A DNA stretch of 64,000 nucleotides from Planktothrix rubescens CCAP 1459/22. GTDB taxonomy: Bacteria > Cyanobacteriota > Cyanobacteriia > Cyanobacteriales > Microcoleaceae. Positions 1 through 10,206 of the stretch are shown here, one piece after another. The stretch lies in contig LR882958.1 in NCBI GenBank assembly GCA_904830895.1, positions 5,227,501 through 5,291,500 of the forward strand. Direction: 5' to 3'. The notes below the pieces were generated by a model. The model did no database searches. It was not told the DNA's origin and was given only the letters and a program-made list of their open reading frames with translations. Within the stretch, counting starts at the first letter, position 1. Each line of letters begins with the position of its first letter. The translations under genes were made by a program, and so were the position numbers.

Positions 1-1411
1 GATTACTGTCAAGCCGATCGCGCTCGGCAATATCCTGTTCTAATTGTTCCTGAGTAATTTCCGTTTTCCCTTGACTATGCAGTTCTAATAATCTCCGTTT
101 TGCCCGCTCTTGTACAGATGCAGTTAGGAAAATTTTTAATTCGGCATCGGGGAATACTGTTGTGCCAATATCCCTACCTTCAGCAACAATTCCACCTTGA
201 TTCCCAAACGCCTGTTGCTGTTTAACCAAAGCCTGACGCACAGCCCATTGAGCCGCGATCGCCGATACCTGAGCCGTCACTTCCAAGGATCGAATCGCTT
301 CAGTCACATCCTGACCATTAATCAGGGTTCTGGGTTGTTCTCTGTCGGGGATCAATTCAATCCGACATTGACTGACAATTTCAGCTATAGCAACTTCATC
401 CTCCACCGCAATTCCAGACTGTAACACCAACCAAGTCACGGCCCGATACATCGCCCCGGTATCTAAATATAACAATCCCAAAGCCTGGGCAATTTTGCGG
501 GTAACGGTAGATTTCCCGGCTCCGGCTGGGCCATCAATGGCAATAATCGGTTGACGACGGTGCAGAATCAGATTATCAATTAAACGAGTTTGTCCCACAC
601 GAGCCGCGATCGCTAATAACCCCTTGGTTTCCACTGTAGCTAAGGGAATTAAAGTTTGGGGTTCCACTAAATCAATATATTCTACCTGTACCTCCGGTTC
701 CGTCTCCAATTCAGTTTGGACAAAGGTTTTAATCTCCGTAGCAGAATTACAACCTTTGTGGAAATGTTCTTGTCCGCGACGTAGAGCCCGATATAAAACC
801 GTTGCTTGTTGTTGTTCTGATAAAGTTAAATATTGATTCCGAGAACTATAGGCCAATCCCGACGACTCCCGCACAATTGGACAGGAAATAATCTCAATTG
901 GCAAATTCAAATCCTGAACTAGACCTTGAATAATCGCCACCTGTTGGGCATCTTTTTGTCCAAAATAGGCCCGATCCGGTTGAACTAAATTCAATAATTT
1001 CGTCACAACCGTCGCCACCCCTGGAAAATGTCCGGGGCGAGATTTCCCGCACAACCCCGTGATCAGGGATGCTGGAGGAATCACCATCGTCTGCACCGAG
1101 GATTGATACATCTCCTCTACCGACGGAGCAAATATAACATCAACTCCGGCCTGTTCACACTGCTGCAAATCCGTTTCTAACCGCCTAGGATAGTTTTGGA
1201 AATCCTCATTCGGCCCAAATTGCAGAGGATTCACAAAAATACTCACCACCACCAAACCATTTTCGGCTTTAGCCCGTTGAATTAAGCTCAGATGTCCCAA
1301 ATGTAAGCCCCCCATTGTAGGCACTAGACCCACAAAATTTAGGGGATTTTGAGTTCGGTAGGAACGCAGATAACACCGCAGAGCAGCAACGCTAGTCAAC
1401 AGACGAACCAT
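1..1411 (-). CDS. panC/cmk: Bifunctional pantothenate synthetase / cytidylate kinase (3' end outside window)
   Basis: The start codon is at 1411 and the reading frame runs off the left edge. The N-terminal part shows the PanC nucleotide-binding segment PTMGGLHLGHLSLI; PanC joins pantoate and beta-alanine using ATP in pantothenate and CoA synthesis. From about 560 downwards the frame continues into IAIDGPAGAGKSTVTR, the P-loop of CMP kinase, which phosphorylates CMP and dCMP. This PanC-Cmk fusion is typical of cyanobacteria. The extreme C-terminus of the kinase is not visible. A CAGTTAT-type repeat lies directly upstream of the start. The enzyme is expected to be cytoplasmic. Confidence 0.95.
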   Translation of the reverse strand, partial: MVRLLTSVAALRCYLRSYRTQNPLNFVGLVPTMGGLHLGHLSLIQRAKAENGLVVVSIFVNPLQFGPNEDFQNYPRRLETDLQQCEQAGVDVIFAPSVEEMYQSSVQTMVIPPASLITGLCGKSRPGHFPGVATVVTKLLNLVQPDRAYFGQKDAQQVAIIQGLVQDLNLPIEIISCPIVRESSGLAYSSRNQYLTLSEQQQATVLYRALRRGQEHFHKGCNSATEIKTFVQTELETEPEVQVEYIDLVEPQTLIPLATVETKGLLAIAARVGQTRLIDNLILHRRQPIIAIDGPAGAGKSTVTRKIAQALGLLYLDTGAMYRAVTWLVLQSGIAVEDEVAIAEIVSQCRIELIPDREQPRTLINGQDVTEAIRSLEVTAQVSAIAAQWAVRQALVKQQQAFGNQGGIVAEGRDIGTTVFPDAELKIFLTASVQERAKRRLLELHSQGKTEITQEQLEQDIAERDRLDSN

Positions 1412-1564
1412 AAATCAGTTATCAGTTATCAGTTATCAGTTATCAGTTTAAGAGTTATCAGTGCAAGAGTTGATTGTTAATATTTGTTAACTAAAAACTG
1501 TTAACTGATGACTGTTAACTAAAAACTGTTAACTGATGACTGTTAACTGTTAACTGATGACTGA
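1412..1564. repeat. Tandem CAGTTAT / TTAACTGATGACTG repeats
   Basis: The interval between panC-cmk and the RlpA-like gene is almost entirely short tandem units: first several copies of ATCAGTT, then alternating TTAACTGATGACTG and TTAACTAAAAACTG. There is no open frame of note. Similar seven-base units recur at 15438-15524, 43985-44030 and 54190. They look like the short intergenic repeats common in filamentous cyanobacteria; no function is inferred. Confidence 0.8.
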
Positions 1565-1567
1565 TTA

Positions 1568-2599
1568 CTAATTAGCAGTCAATACATCAATTTGCACGGG
1601 AGCAACTCCACTACCAATCATCCCAATTGCTTGAGCCGCTCCTTTAGATAAATCAAGTACACGACCTCCGGCATAGGGGCCACGATCATTAATCCGCACC
1701 ACAACGGATTGGCCGTTATCTTTATTTGTGACTCGCACCGTCGTCCCAAAGGGTAAAGAGGGATGGGCTGCGGTTAAATCGTATTGGTTAAAGGTTTCTC
1801 CATTAGCCGTTAAGTTTCCATCAAAGCCAGGGCCATACCAAGAAGCCCAACCCTCAATCCGTCGAAACAAAAATCCCGTCGCTACGTCTGGAATCGAAAG
1901 TTTAGGTTGACCTTCAATAGTATTCAAAGGAGGAGCATTCCCAATTTGGCGTCTGAGTCTATTTGTGGCTTGTAGGGCATCCGTTGCCGTGTCATTGGTG
2001 GTATCCGGTAGAATCGTTTGCGAGTCGATGCTGACCAGTTCCTGACCGGCTGCTTCAATCAGGTAACGCTGACGTTGTGCATCCCATCGCACTTGAATCG
2101 TGCTGGCATCAAAATTATTGCGAATCAGTTGGTTAATTTCGGCTGCAACCGCAGTGGCCCTAGAAACGGGATCGGTGGCGACGGTGGGTTGGGTTGCAGG
2201 AGTTGTCGGGTTGGGTAAATAGGCCTGGTCTGAATACGACCCTACTTTGATGCGTTGAAGGGTTGGGGGTGTAATGGCTTTGGGATCGAAATTCGTGTTT
2301 TTGATAAAAGTCAGGACGGGAATATTTCTGATATAGAGGGTTGCAGCCTGTTGTTGATTCAGTTCATGGGCCTTGATTTTGGCTACGCTATCGGGTAATA
2401 AAGCTGCATTAGCTTGTTGGGATTGATATTCTCCCACTTTAATCACATCAGTAGCTTCAGAACCCGTTAGACTTTTTCCTTGAATGAGTTCAGGATTCGG
2501 GTTAGGTGCTGATATTGATTCAGCATGGCCCGAGGAGGTTAAGCTCAAAACAGGCAGAAGAATAACTGCTGTAAGACTGCCCCAAAGTTTATGTTTCAT
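1568..2599 (-). CDS. RlpA-like double-psi beta-barrel protein (septal ring lytic transglycosylase family)
   Basis: The start at 2599 (ATG) is preferred because the longer frame to 2614 begins with TTG. The first ~27 residues form a signal peptide ending near GHAES, so the product is exported. The middle of about 200 residues is low in recognisable domains. The last ~95 residues carry the RlpA double-psi barrel: [12 protein letters not shown], the turn [13 protein letters not shown], and VRINDRGPY with its catalytic-type Asp, then [13 protein letters not shown]. RlpA proteins act on peptidoglycan glycan strands lacking stem peptides; whether this one is an active lytic transglycosylase is inferred. 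It is divergent from purM. Confidence 0.88.
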   Translation of the reverse strand: MKHKLWGSLTAVILLPVLSLTSSGHAESISAPNPNPELIQGKSLTGSEATDVIKVGEYQSQQANAALLPDSVAKIKAHELNQQQAATLYIRNIPVLTFIKNTNFDPKAITPPTLQRIKVGSYSDQAYLPNPTTPATQPTVATDPVSRATAVAAEINQLIRNNFDASTIQVRWDAQRQRYLIEAAGQELVSIDSQTILPDTTNDTATDALQATNRLRRQIGNAPPLNTIEGQPKLSIPDVATGFLFRRIEGWASWYGPGFDGNLTANGETFNQYDLTAAHPSLPFGTTVRVTNKDNGQSVVVRINDRGPYAGGRVLDLSKGAAQAIGMIGSGVAPVQIDVLTAN

Positions 2600-3062
2600 A
2601 AAATACACTCTCAAAACTGCTGGTTATCGAGTTGAAGCTTTACCCTGGTTGATATCTCCTGAATTTGGAGCCTTGAAATCAGCTAATAAAATGCTGAAAG
2701 TTTCAATCGGTGGGTTTTAAACCCAAATATCAGGTAATTCAATTCGTCAACTCACACTCGTTCCGCATTCACCTTTGTTTGGGGAACTGCAACAGACTAA
2801 CATGAACTTGGAATTTTGGGGATCACGACAGATCAAGGCTTTGCGGTTTTTTTAAAAAACTAAACTGTTCAGTTTCAAGATATAACCCTGATTGATTAAA
2901 GGATGTAGAGATTCTGAAGCTATGAAAATTTTCCCAATTGAGTTTTGATTAAATTTTCTTATCAGTTGAATCAATAGCCTGGCCATCAGCACCACGAGAA
3001 CCCAAAATAATCGTGCCGAAAATTGCTTAAATATCCTTTAGATAGCTAAAGGAAAGCAGAAG
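2600..3062. promoter_or_regulatory. Divergent intergenic region between the rlpA-like gene and purM
   Basis: No gene is supported here. This 460-bp AT-rich stretch must hold the promoters of both flanking genes. It contains the palindrome AAACTGTTCAGTTT at 2862-2875, and just before it a T-run/A-run palindrome (2846-2860). Either could be an operator or a weak terminator stem. A purine-rich ribosome-binding site (AAAGGAAAGCAG) precedes purM. No clear -35/-10 pair was assigned. Confidence 0.4.
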
Positions 3063-4094
3063 ATGGATTATCGGGAAGCTGGTGTTGATATTCAAGCGGG
3101 TCGGGATTTTGTCGATCAGATTCGCAACCTCGTACAGAAAACCTATCGACCGGAAGTTTTAGGGGGACTCGGCGGGTTTGGGGGCTGTTTTGCCCTACCT
3201 TCGGGCTATACCGAACCCGTTTTAGTATCGGGAACCGATGGCGTGGGAACTAAGTTAAAATTAGCCACAATCCTCAACCGCCACGATACCGTAGGGATTG
3301 ATTTAGTTGCCATGTGCGTGAATGATGTTCTTACCTGTGGGGCCGAACCCTTATTTTTTCTGGACTATTTAGCCACGGGAAAACTTGATCCCGACCAATT
3401 AACTCAAGTGGTGGCCGGGGTAGCCCAAGGCTGTCAACAGGCCGGATGTAGTCTCCTGGGAGGAGAAACGGCCGAAATGCCCGGATTTTATCAACCGGGG
3501 GAATATGACATGGCGGGTTTTTGTGTGGGAATTGTAGAAAAAAGCCGAATGTTGAATGGCTCTCAAGTCCAAATTGGGGATATTGCGATCGGACTGGCCA
3601 GTAGTGGGGTGCATAGTAATGGATTTAGTCTAGTTCGTAAAGTAATTAGCGATATGGGATGGGACTGGAATCAATCCCCGGACACCTTGGGGGGTAAATC
3701 TATTGCCGAGGTCTGTTTAACCCCAACTCAAATTTACGTTAAACCCGTGTTACAAGCCCTGCGTAACGGCCTAGAGATTCATGGCATGGCCCATATTACC
3801 GGAGGGGGTTTACCGGAAAACTTACCGCGCTGTCTGAGTTCGGGACAATCAATTAAGATTCATCCCGACAGTTGGCCGATTCTCCCGATTTTTCACTGGT
3901 TAGCTCAAGAGGGTGAAATTAGCTCTGTGGCGATGTTTGATACTTTTAATATGGGGATCGGTTTTGTGGTTTTGGTTCCGCCCCAACAAGCTGAAAGTAC
4001 AAAAGAATGGTTTAAAACCCAAGGAATTGCCGCCTATTCTATTGGGGAAGTGGTGTCAGGAACGGGGGATTTAATCGGATTACCAACCAATTAA
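3063..4094 (+). CDS. purM: Phosphoribosylformylglycinamidine cyclo-ligase (AIR synthetase)
   Basis: PurM closes FGAM to aminoimidazole ribotide using ATP, the fifth step of purine synthesis. The 343-residue length is typical. Family signatures are clear: [12 protein letters not shown] at the N-terminus, the segment [14 protein letters not shown] (residues ~56-69), [38 protein letters not shown] (~132-144) and [17 protein letters not shown], then [13 protein letters not shown]. The ATG is preceded by an AAGGAAAG ribosome-binding site. menB follows after 54 bp on the same strand, so co-transcription is possible. Confidence 0.97.
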   Translation: MDYREAGVDIQAGRDFVDQIRNLVQKTYRPEVLGGLGGFGGCFALPSGYTEPVLVSGTDGVGTKLKLATILNRHDTVGIDLVAMCVNDVLTCGAEPLFFLDYLATGKLDPDQLTQVVAGVAQGCQQAGCSLLGGETAEMPGFYQPGEYDMAGFCVGIVEKSRMLNGSQVQIGDIAIGLASSGVHSNGFSLVRKVISDMGWDWNQSPDTLGGKSIAEVCLTPTQIYVKPVLQALRNGLEIHGMAHITGGGLPENLPRCLSSGQSIKIHPDSWPILPIFHWLAQEGEISSVAMFDTFNMGIGFVVLVPPQQAESTKEWFKTQGIAAYSIGEVVSGTGDLIGLPTN

Positions 4095-4148
4095 TTGATA
4101 GAATGAAAGCCTGTTTTCTGATTTTCAACCCCTAATTAATTACCCATA

Positions 4149-4982
4149 ATGTCAGTTGCATGGCAAATTGCCAAAACCTACGAAGATATTTTGTATCACA
4201 AAGCCGACGGTATCGCTAAAATTACGATTAACCGTCCAGAAAAACGCAATGCTTTTCGACCTAAAACTGTTTTTGAACTCTACGATGCCTTTTTTGATGC
4301 CCGGGAAGACCTGAATATTGGTGTGGTATTGTTTACAGGAGCCGGGCCCCATACCGACGGAAAATATGCCTTTTGTTCCGGCGGGGATCAAAGCGTGCGG
4401 GGGGATGGAGGATATATTGACGATACGGGTATCCCTCGATTAAACGTTTTAGATTTACAACGGTTAATCCGAAGTATGCCGAAAGTTGTGATTGCTTTGG
4501 TAGCAGGATATGCGATCGGGGGCGGTCATGTACTGCATTTAATTTGCGATTTAACTCTAGCTGCGGATAATGCAATTTTTGGACAAACCGGGCCGAAAGT
4601 TGGCAGTTTTGATGGGGGATTTGGAGCTAGTTATTTAGCTCGAATTGTCGGTCAAAAGAAAGCCCGAGAAATTTGGTATTTGTGTCGTCAATACAATGCT
4701 CAACAAGCCCTAGATATGGGGTTAATTAATCATGTTGTTCCTGTAGAACAATTGGAATTAGAAGGAATAGAATGGGCTCAGGAAATTCTGGAGAAAAGCC
4801 CAATTGCGATTCGCTGTTTAAAGGCGGCGTTTAATGCCGATTGTGATGGTCAAGCGGGTCTACAGGAACTCGCCGGAAATGCCACCCTACTATATTATAT
4901 GACCGAGGAAGGAACGGAAGGGAAACAGGCTTTCTTGGAGAAGCGATCGCCTAATTTCCGTCAATATCCCTGGCTTCCTTAG
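4149..4982 (+). CDS. menB: 1,4-dihydroxy-2-naphthoyl-CoA synthase
   Basis: A crotonase-fold enzyme that closes the second ring in phylloquinone (vitamin K1) synthesis; cyanobacteria use the product in photosystem I. The 277 residues match the MenB family. Visible signatures are [14 protein letters not shown] near residue 26-39, [10 protein letters not shown] (~77-86), the oxyanion-hole region [32 protein letters not shown], and the C-terminal [14 protein letters not shown]. It ends just before a strong palindromic terminator shared with the facing gene. Confidence 0.97.
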   Translation: MSVAWQIAKTYEDILYHKADGIAKITINRPEKRNAFRPKTVFELYDAFFDAREDLNIGVVLFTGAGPHTDGKYAFCSGGDQSVRGDGGYIDDTGIPRLNVLDLQRLIRSMPKVVIALVAGYAIGGGHVLHLICDLTLAADNAIFGQTGPKVGSFDGGFGASYLARIVGQKKAREIWYLCRQYNAQQALDMGLINHVVPVEQLELEGIEWAQEILEKSPIAIRCLKAAFNADCDGQAGLQELAGNATLLYYMTEEGTEGKQAFLEKRSPNFRQYPWLP

Positions 4983-5001
4983 TCTAGGATATGATGTTTG
5001 C

Positions 5002-5033
5002 GGGGACTAGGAATTCCTAGCCCCCAAATTTTT
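5002..5033. terminator. Bidirectional terminator between menB and the facing small gene
   Basis: A near-perfect hairpin (GGGG A CTAGG AATT CCTAG CCCC) is followed by AAATTTTT. It sits between the convergent ends of menB and the small cysteine-rich gene and could stop transcription from both sides. Confidence 0.75.
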
Positions 5034-5036
5034 CAA

Positions 5037-5306
5037 TTAAGCCAATAAGGATTCTACTTCGTCTAGCTCTTGAACCTGATGGGATGGCAACGGGATCACA
5101 TCCCCCTTGCGAGGCGTTTCTTGGGGGAAGTGGATCAGGTTTTCTAGGGTTTCCCAAGATGGAGCAAAGGCGGGAAGTGCTAATTGACAAGACTTCCAAC
5201 TGCCTTTGACTGAAACTTGAAGCAACTGACAATGCCCCCCACGATGGCCTTCGGGGGTGTATTTTTGGCAGTTACGGCAGACCGATATCAAGTTCCCAGA
5301 CTCCAT
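5037..5306 (-). CDS. Small conserved cysteine/histidine-rich cyanobacterial protein
   Basis: 89 residues starting with ATG. The N-terminus has a putative metal site: C10 and C13 (CRNC), then H21, H25 and C26 in GHRGGHC. The rest is proline- and serine-rich with an acidic tail. It resembles a small conserved hypothetical protein seen in cyanobacteria; no function is known to me. An overlapping frame at 5017-5232 is a shadow. It faces menB and is followed upstream by about 300 bp without a gene. Confidence 0.65.
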   Translation of the reverse strand: MESGNLISVCRNCQKYTPEGHRGGHCQLLQVSVKGSWKSCQLALPAFAPSWETLENLIHFPQETPRKGDVIPLPSHQVQELDEVESLLA

Positions 5307-5604
5307 ACTTTTAAATTCCCCAAGAAAATTACCTATCTATAATTATCGGGGATCATCAAATTCAGGTTTTTTATCGTCAAACTTCGATTCTGTATGGTTT
5401 TGAGTTAAATTTTTATGGACTAAGAACTTAACACTTATTTTATATTTTGTTTAAAATCAGATTCAAAATATTAAGAAATGTAAATTTGATAGACTGTACC
5501 TGAAACAAAGTAAAATATATAGGGATCAAGGATTAATTTAGATTAAGGGATTAATAAACTCAGTATAAATCCCGTTTAAAACGAGTTAATAGATCAATTT
5601 GTAA
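5307..5604. other. AT-rich gene-free stretch
   Basis: Nothing is recognisable here beyond AT-rich DNA that should hold the promoter of the small cysteine-rich gene (leftwards). No repeat, hairpin or RNA gene was seen. Confidence 0.5.
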
Positions 5605-6180
5605 TTACTCTCCGTTTTGGATTGAACAAAAGCCACAAACTGACCAACGAGACAATTCCCCTGGAGGTGTTGGACAGTGACATTGGGGACATAAGGGGAG
5701 AGGTTGTGATCGCTGCTTTAAACGATTAGCCCAACCTTCAAAGGCCGTTAACGGAGTCAGGGAGGAACGCCCGGGTACCTCGTCCACTGCTTTTGGAGTT
5801 GGAATCTCAACCCGACTGGGATGTTCTTGCCACATTTGAGAGAACTCATCGGTCGAAAAATCGAGAGAAACCGATTGATCTCCCTGGAGTTGATAGCGCC
5901 ACCCCGCCGAGGAAAATCTGATATCCTGAACTGGAAATAACAGTTTTTGATGCAATTTATGGATAATTTGCACCCGTCTTAAGGTTAAATCCTGAGACCA
6001 AGTGGCACTAGAGGTGGCAACATTCAACACCCCTCGATGCCAAGTGACTGGACGGGTATGACGACTCGCTACAGTCCCCACAATTTCAGACCAACATTGA
6101 CAGAGATCTTGAAATTGTTGCTGTTCTGGGGTAAGAATCTGAGATTGAAGGCGACCTAAAATACGATGGAGGGATTGCAT
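5605..6180 (-). CDS. DUF721 (DciA-like) protein with C-terminal zinc ribbon
   Basis: 191 residues. The N-terminal ~90 residues fit DUF721: MQSLHRILGRLQSQ, W...IVGTVASRHTRPV, GVLNVATSSATWSQDLTLRR. In other bacteria DciA recruits or loads the replicative helicase DnaB; that role is inferred here from family membership. Unlike the minimal DciA, this one has an extra C-terminal part ending in CPQCHCPTPPGELS...CGFC, a four-cysteine zinc ribbon, and then the short tail SIQNGE. The gene stands alone between two AT-rich intergenic regions. Confidence 0.75.
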   Translation of the reverse strand: MQSLHRILGRLQSQILTPEQQQFQDLCQCWSEIVGTVASRHTRPVTWHRGVLNVATSSATWSQDLTLRRVQIIHKLHQKLLFPVQDIRFSSAGWRYQLQGDQSVSLDFSTDEFSQMWQEHPSRVEIPTPKAVDEVPGRSSLTPLTAFEGWANRLKQRSQPLPLCPQCHCPTPPGELSRWSVCGFCSIQNGE

Positions 6181-6384
6181 TAATCACAAACACGGGTTCT
6201 AACCGATAGAGATTTTTGGACTAACTTGCCACAATTAAAACATAACAAACACAGTATTCCTGACAGAATCGTAAGCCTGAATTCATCAGTTAGTTAATCA
6301 TTCTTTTCCTTTTCTGTTACTTTTTCAGCAAGCCCTAATTAAATTTAACAAGCGATCGCATCTTCAAAACCCATTGAGAATTTC

Positions 6385-8148
6385 CTAGTTTTTCAAGGGA
6401 ATAGTTAAAGGAGAATACGGAATACTAGGCTCTATTCCATCGTTAGGTGCTGAGTTTATCGGGACGGTTTCTTCTGAAAGAATGCGAGATTGTGGTTCTA
6501 CGGGAATGGTCGGTTCTGTGTAGTAATTAGGAGCAGATTCTTCAGAAACATAACCCCCTCCTTCGGCGGGTGGAACCTGTGGCGGTAGAGTTTCAGCCCC
6601 AGATTGAGAGTAATTGGGGTCAGTTGGAATATCGGGTTGAACCGTTGGATCACCAGAATAGCTATTGACAGGGGTAGAAACCGAGTAATCTGTAGTAGGA
6701 GTAGGAGGTTCCGATTCTACCTCGGAAGGTGGGAGTAAATATTGATCGATTTTAGATTCATCCGTTGACGGACTTTTTTCCAGGGTTTCAGCAACAACAC
6801 CGGAATTACTATATTGATCAACGGGGGATTGTTCTTCGGTTTTTGCTTCTAAGTCCGCAGGTTTTGGTATGGAGTAATCTCCATCTTCTAATGGTTCTTC
6901 AACCGAACGTTGAGGGGCTACTTCACTCGGAGCTTGAGTTTGAATAGAGGGATTTTCAAACATTGGTTCCGTCGAATCTAAATTAGCAAAGGGATGATTG
7001 ATCTGAATCTTGGTTTTCTGACTAACAATATATCCATAACGACGGGTCAAATCAAACCCAACCCAACCAAAAAATAAAGAGGTGACTAAGAATAAAATCG
7101 GAACTAAAAAACCCAAGGAAGGGTTATATTCTATGGTTTCCCAGTCAGGAATCTGGACAGGAACAGGTTGAATTTTAGGTTGGGGATGGGGCTGGGGAAC
7201 GGTTACAAATACTGGAGTTTCAACAACAGGTTTCACCGCCACAGGTTTAGGGGGAATAACAACTGGATTAGGTTGAATCAAAGTATTAGGAGATTGAATT
7301 ACCGTAGTAGTTGTTTCAATCGGTAAAAAAGCGATCCACTGATCAACATTTTGAGGCCGTCGTCCGGGTTCAATTTCTAATCCCCAATAGATCAACCGTT
7401 CCACCACGACACTGAGGGTAGGTTGAATTCGTCTTAAATTTGGTTTAGTGGCGTTTAGTAACTCCTGTGTGGCTTCATTGACTCTTAGGGGGGCTTCTAA
7501 GGGCGGTTCACCTGTTAATAAATAATAGAGTATGGCTGACAAACCATAAATATCCGTTGCTGGGGTCAATTGTTGATGGGGAAGATAATGTTCTAGGGAC
7601 GCATAACCCACGGATAAAACGCGGTTACGAATAGGAAACTCCGGGTGATGTTGGATGAAGCCATTGGTTAAGCCAAAATCAACTAGGGTGAGGGTATTTC
7701 CGTGGAGTCGGATATTTCTGGGTTGGAGATGACAGTGGAGTAAACCTTGTTGATGGAGTTTCCGCAACGCTGAAGAAATCTGACTAATATAGTTTAGGGC
7801 TTGACCCACCGATAGCCTGGGACTCGATTTTAGTGTTTCTTCTAAGGTTTCCCCTGGAATATAATTCATCACCATATAGGGTAAACCCTGTTCTTCAAAT
7901 AAGTCGAGGACACGCACAATATTTGGATGGTGACACTGACTTAAACCCTGAGCAAAGGTGATAAATTGTCGCTTAATTTTGGGAAAATCAACGGAGGTCA
8001 TGAATTTCGGATGGAGGGTTTTAATCACCACCGTTTGATTCGTTAGAGGGTGAGTCCCTTGGTAAGTTACACCAAACTCCCCACGACCAAGAACCGCATC
8101 AATCCGATATTTGCCGTTCTGGAGAACCATTTCCTGCGTTAGATTCAT
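6385..8148 (-). CDS. Membrane Ser/Thr protein kinase-like protein, probable pseudokinase
   Basis: 587 residues. The N-terminal ~275 residues have the eukaryotic-type kinase fold: glycine-rich loop GRGEFGVTY (21-29), Lys43 in VVIK, and DFG at 157-159. The catalytic loop, normally HRDLKPEN, reads HCHLQPRN (138-145): the catalytic Asp is His140 and the Lys is Gln142. The activation-segment APE motif reads SLE. One membrane segment (about 345-367) follows a proline-rich linker. The last ~210 residues are Pro/Glu/Ser-rich, probably outside the membrane. ATP binding may persist, but phosphotransfer is doubtful. It starts with ATG at 8148. Confidence 0.85.
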   Translation of the reverse strand: MNLTQEMVLQNGKYRIDAVLGRGEFGVTYQGTHPLTNQTVVIKTLHPKFMTSVDFPKIKRQFITFAQGLSQCHHPNIVRVLDLFEEQGLPYMVMNYIPGETLEETLKSSPRLSVGQALNYISQISSALRKLHQQGLLHCHLQPRNIRLHGNTLTLVDFGLTNGFIQHHPEFPIRNRVLSVGYASLEHYLPHQQLTPATDIYGLSAILYYLLTGEPPLEAPLRVNEATQELLNATKPNLRRIQPTLSVVVERLIYWGLEIEPGRRPQNVDQWIAFLPIETTTTVIQSPNTLIQPNPVVIPPKPVAVKPVVETPVFVTVPQPHPQPKIQPVPVQIPDWETIEYNPSLGFLVPILFLVTSLFFGWVGFDLTRRYGYIVSQKTKIQINHPFANLDSTEPMFENPSIQTQAPSEVAPQRSVEEPLEDGDYSIPKPADLEAKTEEQSPVDQYSNSGVVAETLEKSPSTDESKIDQYLLPPSEVESEPPTPTTDYSVSTPVNSYSGDPTVQPDIPTDPNYSQSGAETLPPQVPPAEGGGYVSEESAPNYYTEPTIPVEPQSRILSEETVPINSAPNDGIEPSIPYSPLTIPLKN

Positions 8149-8284
8149 TGCTTGATCACCAACTCCCCACCGTTTACTTATCTGCCCATACCATAACGAA
8201 ACTATCGTTTTAGCATAGTCTACCTTTAGTTCCGGGATTGTAGCGCCTCTGTGGGACGAGCGCCAACTCTCCCAACGGTTAGAC

Positions 8285-8602
8285 CTAGAAGTCCTCCACC
8301 ATCCATTCCGAAGATCTCCCCCCTAAATCCAGGGGAATACTCACAGCTTTTCCTAAACGGGGTTTTTCTCGAGTATTTAGAATATAATGTCTTACCTGTT
8401 CCGTACTTCCCCAACTATTTAGATAGTTAGTGATCGCATTCAAATGGGCAATATAATCGGCTTCATTCAGGGGAAAGGATAATTGTTCTAAATATTTCCA
8501 CATAATTTGCAGAAATATTTTACCCCTTGTCCGTCGCAGTTGAATATCGTAGGACACTCCCCATTTATTTAATAACAATTGACGCAGATCTTCACCAGTC
8601 AT
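8285..8602 (-). CDS. DUF3067 family protein
   Basis: 105 residues, matching the small DUF3067 family of cyanobacteria and plastids: MTGEDLRQLLLNKWGVSYD, RRTRGKIFLQIMWKYLEQ, FPL.E..Y..HL..I..YLN.WG, and the end KAVSIPLDLGGRSSEWM. The function is unknown; no membrane segment or signal peptide is visible. It lies directly downstream of the site-2 protease gene on the same strand with a 35-bp gap, so the two may be co-transcribed. Confidence 0.85.
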   Translation of the reverse strand: MTGEDLRQLLLNKWGVSYDIQLRRTRGKIFLQIMWKYLEQLSFPLNEADYIAHLNAITNYLNSWGSTEQVRHYILNTREKPRLGKAVSIPLDLGGRSSEWMVEDF

Positions 8603-8637
8603 AGTTACGATTCACTCCCTAGATACGGCTCGATCCA

Positions 8638-10191
8638 TTAACTACCAATTCCTAACCCGGTGGCCAAGGCAGGGGTGAGGGGAAATAGGGTTAAAATCAT
8701 GAACAAGAAAACCAATAATCCCCAGGCGGCACGGGTATCATTGGGTTCAGTTAATTCATTTAAACTCGGTCGTTCTAAATTCCGTTGTAAAATCAAAATT
8801 ACTAAAGCCCAATACAGGGCTAACGGATTAGAGAAAGAAGCGATCGCTAAAACAATAAATGTAGCAATGGTGGAACGTCCGGCAATTTTCCGGCCATAAA
8901 TCGCCTGCATCATCCGTCCCCCATCTAACTGTCCGGCTGGCATTAAATTCAAAGCCGTAATCACTAATCCAAACCAACCGATTAAAGTTAGAAGATGCAC
9001 GTCAACGCTGGTTTGATGGAGTTGGGAACCTAAAATTAATCGAGATAACATCCCGACTAAAACCGAGCCTTGAAAAAATTCCGTTGGTACTTGAAAAGCA
9101 CTCCCCTGATGGGATAAAAATAACCCCATAATTAACAGGAATAACGATAATCCGCCAGCAGCTACCGGGCCAGCAAAAGCCACATCAAATAATACCGTCC
9201 GGTTAGGTAATACGGATTCAAACCGATTAAATGCTCCAAAACTTCCAATTTGAACCGTTGGGATAAAAAACGGCCAACTAAACTTAATATTATAGTGTTT
9301 GGCTATAACTTGATGGGCAATTTCATGGATGAATAAAACCGCTAAAATTCCGAGGGCGATCGGGATAATTTCCGGGTAGCGGGTTAAATTTTCAGAAAAA
9401 TCGAATCCTAATAATAAACCTCCCGCTTCAAAAATTGTTCCTAGCGTCATTAAAAATAAAATAATCGCTAAAATTTTTTGAGGAATTGAAGTGCTTAAGG
9501 GTTCATTATTCTGGGGTAAAACAATAACAACGGGTTTGCCTTCGGGATTATCAACTAAAAATAATCGTAAGCGATCGCCAATGCTTTTTTTTAAATTTGT
9601 CGATAATTGTTGATAGGCAATTTCCGGGTCACTGCGAAGATTTCCTTTAAAAATCACCCCATCTTGATAGGGAATGGTTTCCGTGGCAAAAAAGGTATCA
9701 ATACCAAAAATACCCTGAATAATTTTCAGGTCTTCTGGAGATAACGGAACCGATCCCAAGTTCAAAACCGGATCGGGGGTTGGGGGAATAATGTTGAGTT
9801 CCGGTGGCAGGGGGGGTGGACTTCCTAACAGATCGGGTTTAAGCTCAGAGACCGAATCTTGATTCGCCACTTCCCTGAGTCGTCGGCCAATCATAATATA
9901 TAATCCCGTCGAAGCCACGAATAAAAATAAAAGACTGACCAAATTTAGGTAAATTCCCGCCGCCGCCAAGCAGAAAAACAGAAATCCTGGAGACATTAAA
10001 GCCACGGATTGTAACCAGGACAACAAACCCAGTTTCCCATAGGGTAAGGCACGATAATACCCCCAACCCAGGATACCCAGGGTAATCAGGAGGACGAGAA
10101 TAGTGGTGTTATCAGATGCAGTAAACATTATAGACCTTAATTTTGAACTAGAAAGGCGATCACCTTGAGAATTCATTGTAGCCCAGTCCAT
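8638..10191 (-). CDS. Site-2-type M50 zinc metalloprotease (EGY1-like)
   Basis: A polytopic membrane protease, 517 residues. Two or more membrane helices occupy about 25-100. A soluble region (105-235) follows with a proline-rich stretch. The catalytic zinc motif HEIAH is at 289-293 inside a helix, and the second motif N-L-M-P-A-G-Q-L-D-G-G lies about 120 residues later, so both metal-binding elements are intact. The architecture matches cyanobacterial and chloroplast EGY proteases, which cut within membranes; the substrate is unknown. ATG at 10191 follows an AGGGGGG site; ATG at 10128 is an alternative. Confidence 0.9.
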   Translation of the reverse strand: MDWATMNSQGDRLSSSKLRSIMFTASDNTTILVLLITLGILGWGYYRALPYGKLGLLSWLQSVALMSPGFLFFCLAAAGIYLNLVSLLFLFVASTGLYIMIGRRLREVANQDSVSELKPDLLGSPPPLPPELNIIPPTPDPVLNLGSVPLSPEDLKIIQGIFGIDTFFATETIPYQDGVIFKGNLRSDPEIAYQQLSTNLKKSIGDRLRLFLVDNPEGKPVVIVLPQNNEPLSTSIPQKILAIILFLMTLGTIFEAGGLLLGFDFSENLTRYPEIIPIALGILAVLFIHEIAHQVIAKHYNIKFSWPFFIPTVQIGSFGAFNRFESVLPNRTVLFDVAFAGPVAAGGLSLFLLIMGLFLSHQGSAFQVPTEFFQGSVLVGMLSRLILGSQLHQTSVDVHLLTLIGWFGLVITALNLMPAGQLDGGRMMQAIYGRKIAGRSTIATFIVLAIASFSNPLALYWALVILILQRNLERPSLNELTEPNDTRAAWGLLVFLFMILTLFPLTPALATGLGIGS

Positions 10192-10206
10192 TCCCCCCTA
10201 ATTCAA

